NCBI GenBank assembly: GCA_013389055.1
Contig: JACAEC010000124.1
Coordinates: 1 to 46,139 of the forward strand
Source: Hydrogenophilaceae bacterium
GTDB taxonomy: Bacteria > Pseudomonadota > Gammaproteobacteria > Burkholderiales > Thiobacillaceae
Direction of reading: 5' to 3'
Length of the DNA stretch: 46,139 nucleotides
This document shows, one piece after another, positions 44,688-46,139 of the stretch (its first letter is position 1; the number at the start of each line of letters is the position of its first letter). Under the pieces are notes generated by a model. It did no database searches. It was not told the DNA's origin and was given only the letters and a program-made list of their open reading frames with translations. The position numbers and the translations under genes are program-made.

Positions 44688-45041
44688 ATGTCCACTAAAT
44701 CCATTCCCATCCTGCTTGTCGGATGCGCGTGTCTCGCCCTGCCGGCCCTGGCCGACGACAAGCCGAGCCTTGATGAGGGCAAGAAGCTCTACCGCGTGTA
44801 TTGCGCCTCCTGTCACGGGAAAGCCGGCAAAGGCGACGGCCCGGGTGCGGGAGCCCTCAAGACCCCACCCTACAACCTGACCTGGAGTTCGGCCAAGGAC
44901 GACTACCTACGCCAGATCATCGCCAAAGGCGGCGCAGCAATGGAGCGCTCTCCCGAAATGCCCCCTTGGGCCGGGGCGATCACGCCGGCCCAGATCGATT
45001 CGGTAATCATCTACATCAAGACTCTACGGGCTGCTCAGTAA
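44688..45041 (+). CDS. Exported mono-haem cytochrome c
   Basis: 117 aa with signal peptide (LLVGCACLALPALA). Haem site YCASCHGKAGKGDGPG, axial Met in EMPPWAGAITPAQIDSVIIY. The C-terminus YIKTLRA repeats the end of the upstream di-haem protein, indicating duplication within the operon. ATG 44688 is chosen over 44673 because GAGGAGAGG lies just upstream of it. Confidence 0.92.
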   Translation: MSTKSIPILLVGCACLALPALADDKPSLDEGKKLYRVYCASCHGKAGKGDGPGAGALKTPPYNLTWSSAKDDYLRQIIAKGGAAMERSPEMPPWAGAITPAQIDSVIIYIKTLRAAQ

Positions 45042-45075
45042 GCACTCGATATCCGTTCGAAGTAAGGAGATTTAA

Positions 45076-46113
45076 ATGAAGAAGAGCATATTGTTCACCA
45101 CCCTGCTGATCTCGGCGGGAATTGCAATTGCCGATACGGATGGCAGCAACCTTGTCTACAAGGCCGGACATCCCAGCCTCAAGCAATGGCTGCTGCCGAG
45201 CAAGGTCCCCCATCCGGCCGAGAACAAGCCCACGAAAGCACGCGTGGCACTGGGCAAGATGCTGTTCTTCGATCCTCGGCTCTCCGGCGACGGCAACATG
45301 TCCTGCGCCACCTGCCACAACCCCTCTCTGGGTTGGTCGGATGGCCTGCCGACGGCGAAGGGGGTCAAGAGCATGGTGCTCGACCGCGCCTCGCCCACCC
45401 TCGTCAATACCGCCTACAACAGTGTCCAGATGTGGGACGGCCGCAAGTCCAGCCTGGAAGACCAGGCCATGGGCCCCATGGAGGCGACCGTGGAGATGAA
45501 CATGAACACCGCCAGGCTGTTCCAGTGGCTGAACGGCAATGCCGAATACCGGGCGCTGTTCGCCAAGGCCTATCCGGGCGAGGCCATCGACGAGAAGACC
45601 CTGTCCAAGGCGATTGCCACCTACGAGCGCGTCATTGTGTCCAGGAATTCGCCCTTTGACCGTTGGGTGAAGGGCGATGCCAAGGCGATGACGGCCCAGC
45701 AGGTGAATGGCTTCAAGCTCTTTACCGGCAAGGCCAGGTGTTCCGTCTGCCACTCCGCGCCCAATTTCACCGACAACGGCTTCCACAACCTGGGACTCCC
45801 GTCCTACGGCAAGCCCGAGCCGGACATGGGCCGCTTCGCGCAGAAGCCGATCAAGCGCATGCGCGGTGCCTTCAAGACACCCACGGTGCGCGAGGCCGCA
45901 CGGACAGCGCCGTATTTCCATGACGGCTCCGCGGCAACGCTGATGGACGTGGTGGAGCATTACAACAAGGGCGGTGTGGTCAAGACCGATCTGTCGCCGG
46001 ACATCCAGCCGCTCAACCTCACCCAGCAGGAGAAAGAGGACCTGGTCGCCTTCATGCAGACGCTGAACTCGCCCTTCCTGAGGGTTTCGCTGCCGGAACT
46101 GCCTAAGGACTGA
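45076..46113 (+). CDS. Di-haem cytochrome c peroxidase / MauG-family protein
   Basis: 345 aa with signal peptide (ILFTTLLISAGIAIA). Haem sites CATCHN (about residue 76) and CSVCHS (about 224). Family segments: LGKMLFFDPRLSGDGNMSCA, SPTLVNTAYNSVQMWDGR, FDRWVKGDAKAMTAQQVNGF and FKTPTVREAARTAPYFHDGS. It either reduces hydrogen peroxide with electrons from the upstream cupredoxin and cytochromes or performs MauG-type oxidation of a protein. AAGGAG precedes the ATG. The 26 nt after the stop begin a GC-rich inverted sequence. Confidence 0.93.
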   Translation: MKKSILFTTLLISAGIAIADTDGSNLVYKAGHPSLKQWLLPSKVPHPAENKPTKARVALGKMLFFDPRLSGDGNMSCATCHNPSLGWSDGLPTAKGVKSMVLDRASPTLVNTAYNSVQMWDGRKSSLEDQAMGPMEATVEMNMNTARLFQWLNGNAEYRALFAKAYPGEAIDEKTLSKAIATYERVIVSRNSPFDRWVKGDAKAMTAQQVNGFKLFTGKARCSVCHSAPNFTDNGFHNLGLPSYGKPEPDMGRFAQKPIKRMRGAFKTPTVREAARTAPYFHDGSAATLMDVVEHYNKGGVVKTDLSPDIQPLNLTQQEKEDLVAFMQTLNSPFLRVSLPELPKD

Positions 46114-46139
46114 CCTTCGATCGGGCCGGCCTGCCGGCC

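Overview
The window is a GC-rich chromosomal segment, most likely from a betaproteobacterium. The order rph / PP2C phosphatase / Ser-Thr kinase, divergent from yicC-gmk-rpoZ-spoT, is a betaproteobacterial arrangement as I know it. The ubiC-ubiA pair, the lysC/tRNA-Ser(GCU) region and the multi-haem cytochrome operon also fit a respiring, possibly chemolithotrophic relative of Thiobacillus or the Hydrogenophilales. That placement is inferred from gene content only.

Layout. 1-6.1 kb holds housekeeping genes: rph (cut by the window edge), a kinase/phosphatase pair, yicC, gmk, rpoZ and spoT. 6.2-9.1 kb holds a membrane Cache-HAMP-PAS-GGDEF protein whose EAL half is cut off by an in-frame TAG. 9.2-14.6 kb holds ridA, recG carrying an in-frame DUF559 insertion between perfect 40-bp inverted repeats, an ORF6N gene, ubiC, ubiA and mogA. 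14.7-17.5 kb holds a degenerate HD-GYP protein, a periplasmic thioredoxin-like protein and a BNR-repeat exported protein.

17.7-27.97 kb is an accessory island of mostly unrecognised genes. In order they are an ECF-type sigma factor, a 1072-aa proline-linker protein, a tail-collar-domain protein, three mutually related ~200-255 aa proteins, an exported RGMRPD-type protein, a 94-aa protein, a Cys-rich 285-aa protein and an exported 284-aa protein. The island ends at a good intrinsic terminator. I read it as a sigma-controlled surface or particle-like system of unknown function, and it is the best candidate here for something undescribed.

28.1-33.5 kb is a tightly overlapping envelope operon: a GT2 glycosyltransferase, two GT39-like glycosyltransferases and two PAP2 phosphatases. 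It probably modifies lipid A or other polyprenyl-linked glycans. 33.5-41.4 kb returns to dispersed housekeeping genes (M48 peptidase, nitroreductase, DUF455 protein, pgl, PolB-type exonuclease, rlmD, Bax inhibitor-1 protein, lysC, tRNA-Ser) separated by several REP-like repeats. 41.4-41.96 kb is a hairpin- and repeat-rich non-coding stretch behind the tRNA. 41.96-46.1 kb holds a chemoreceptor, then an operon of cupredoxin, di-haem cytochrome c, mono-haem cytochrome c and MauG/CcpA-like di-haem peroxidase, an exported electron-transfer chain.
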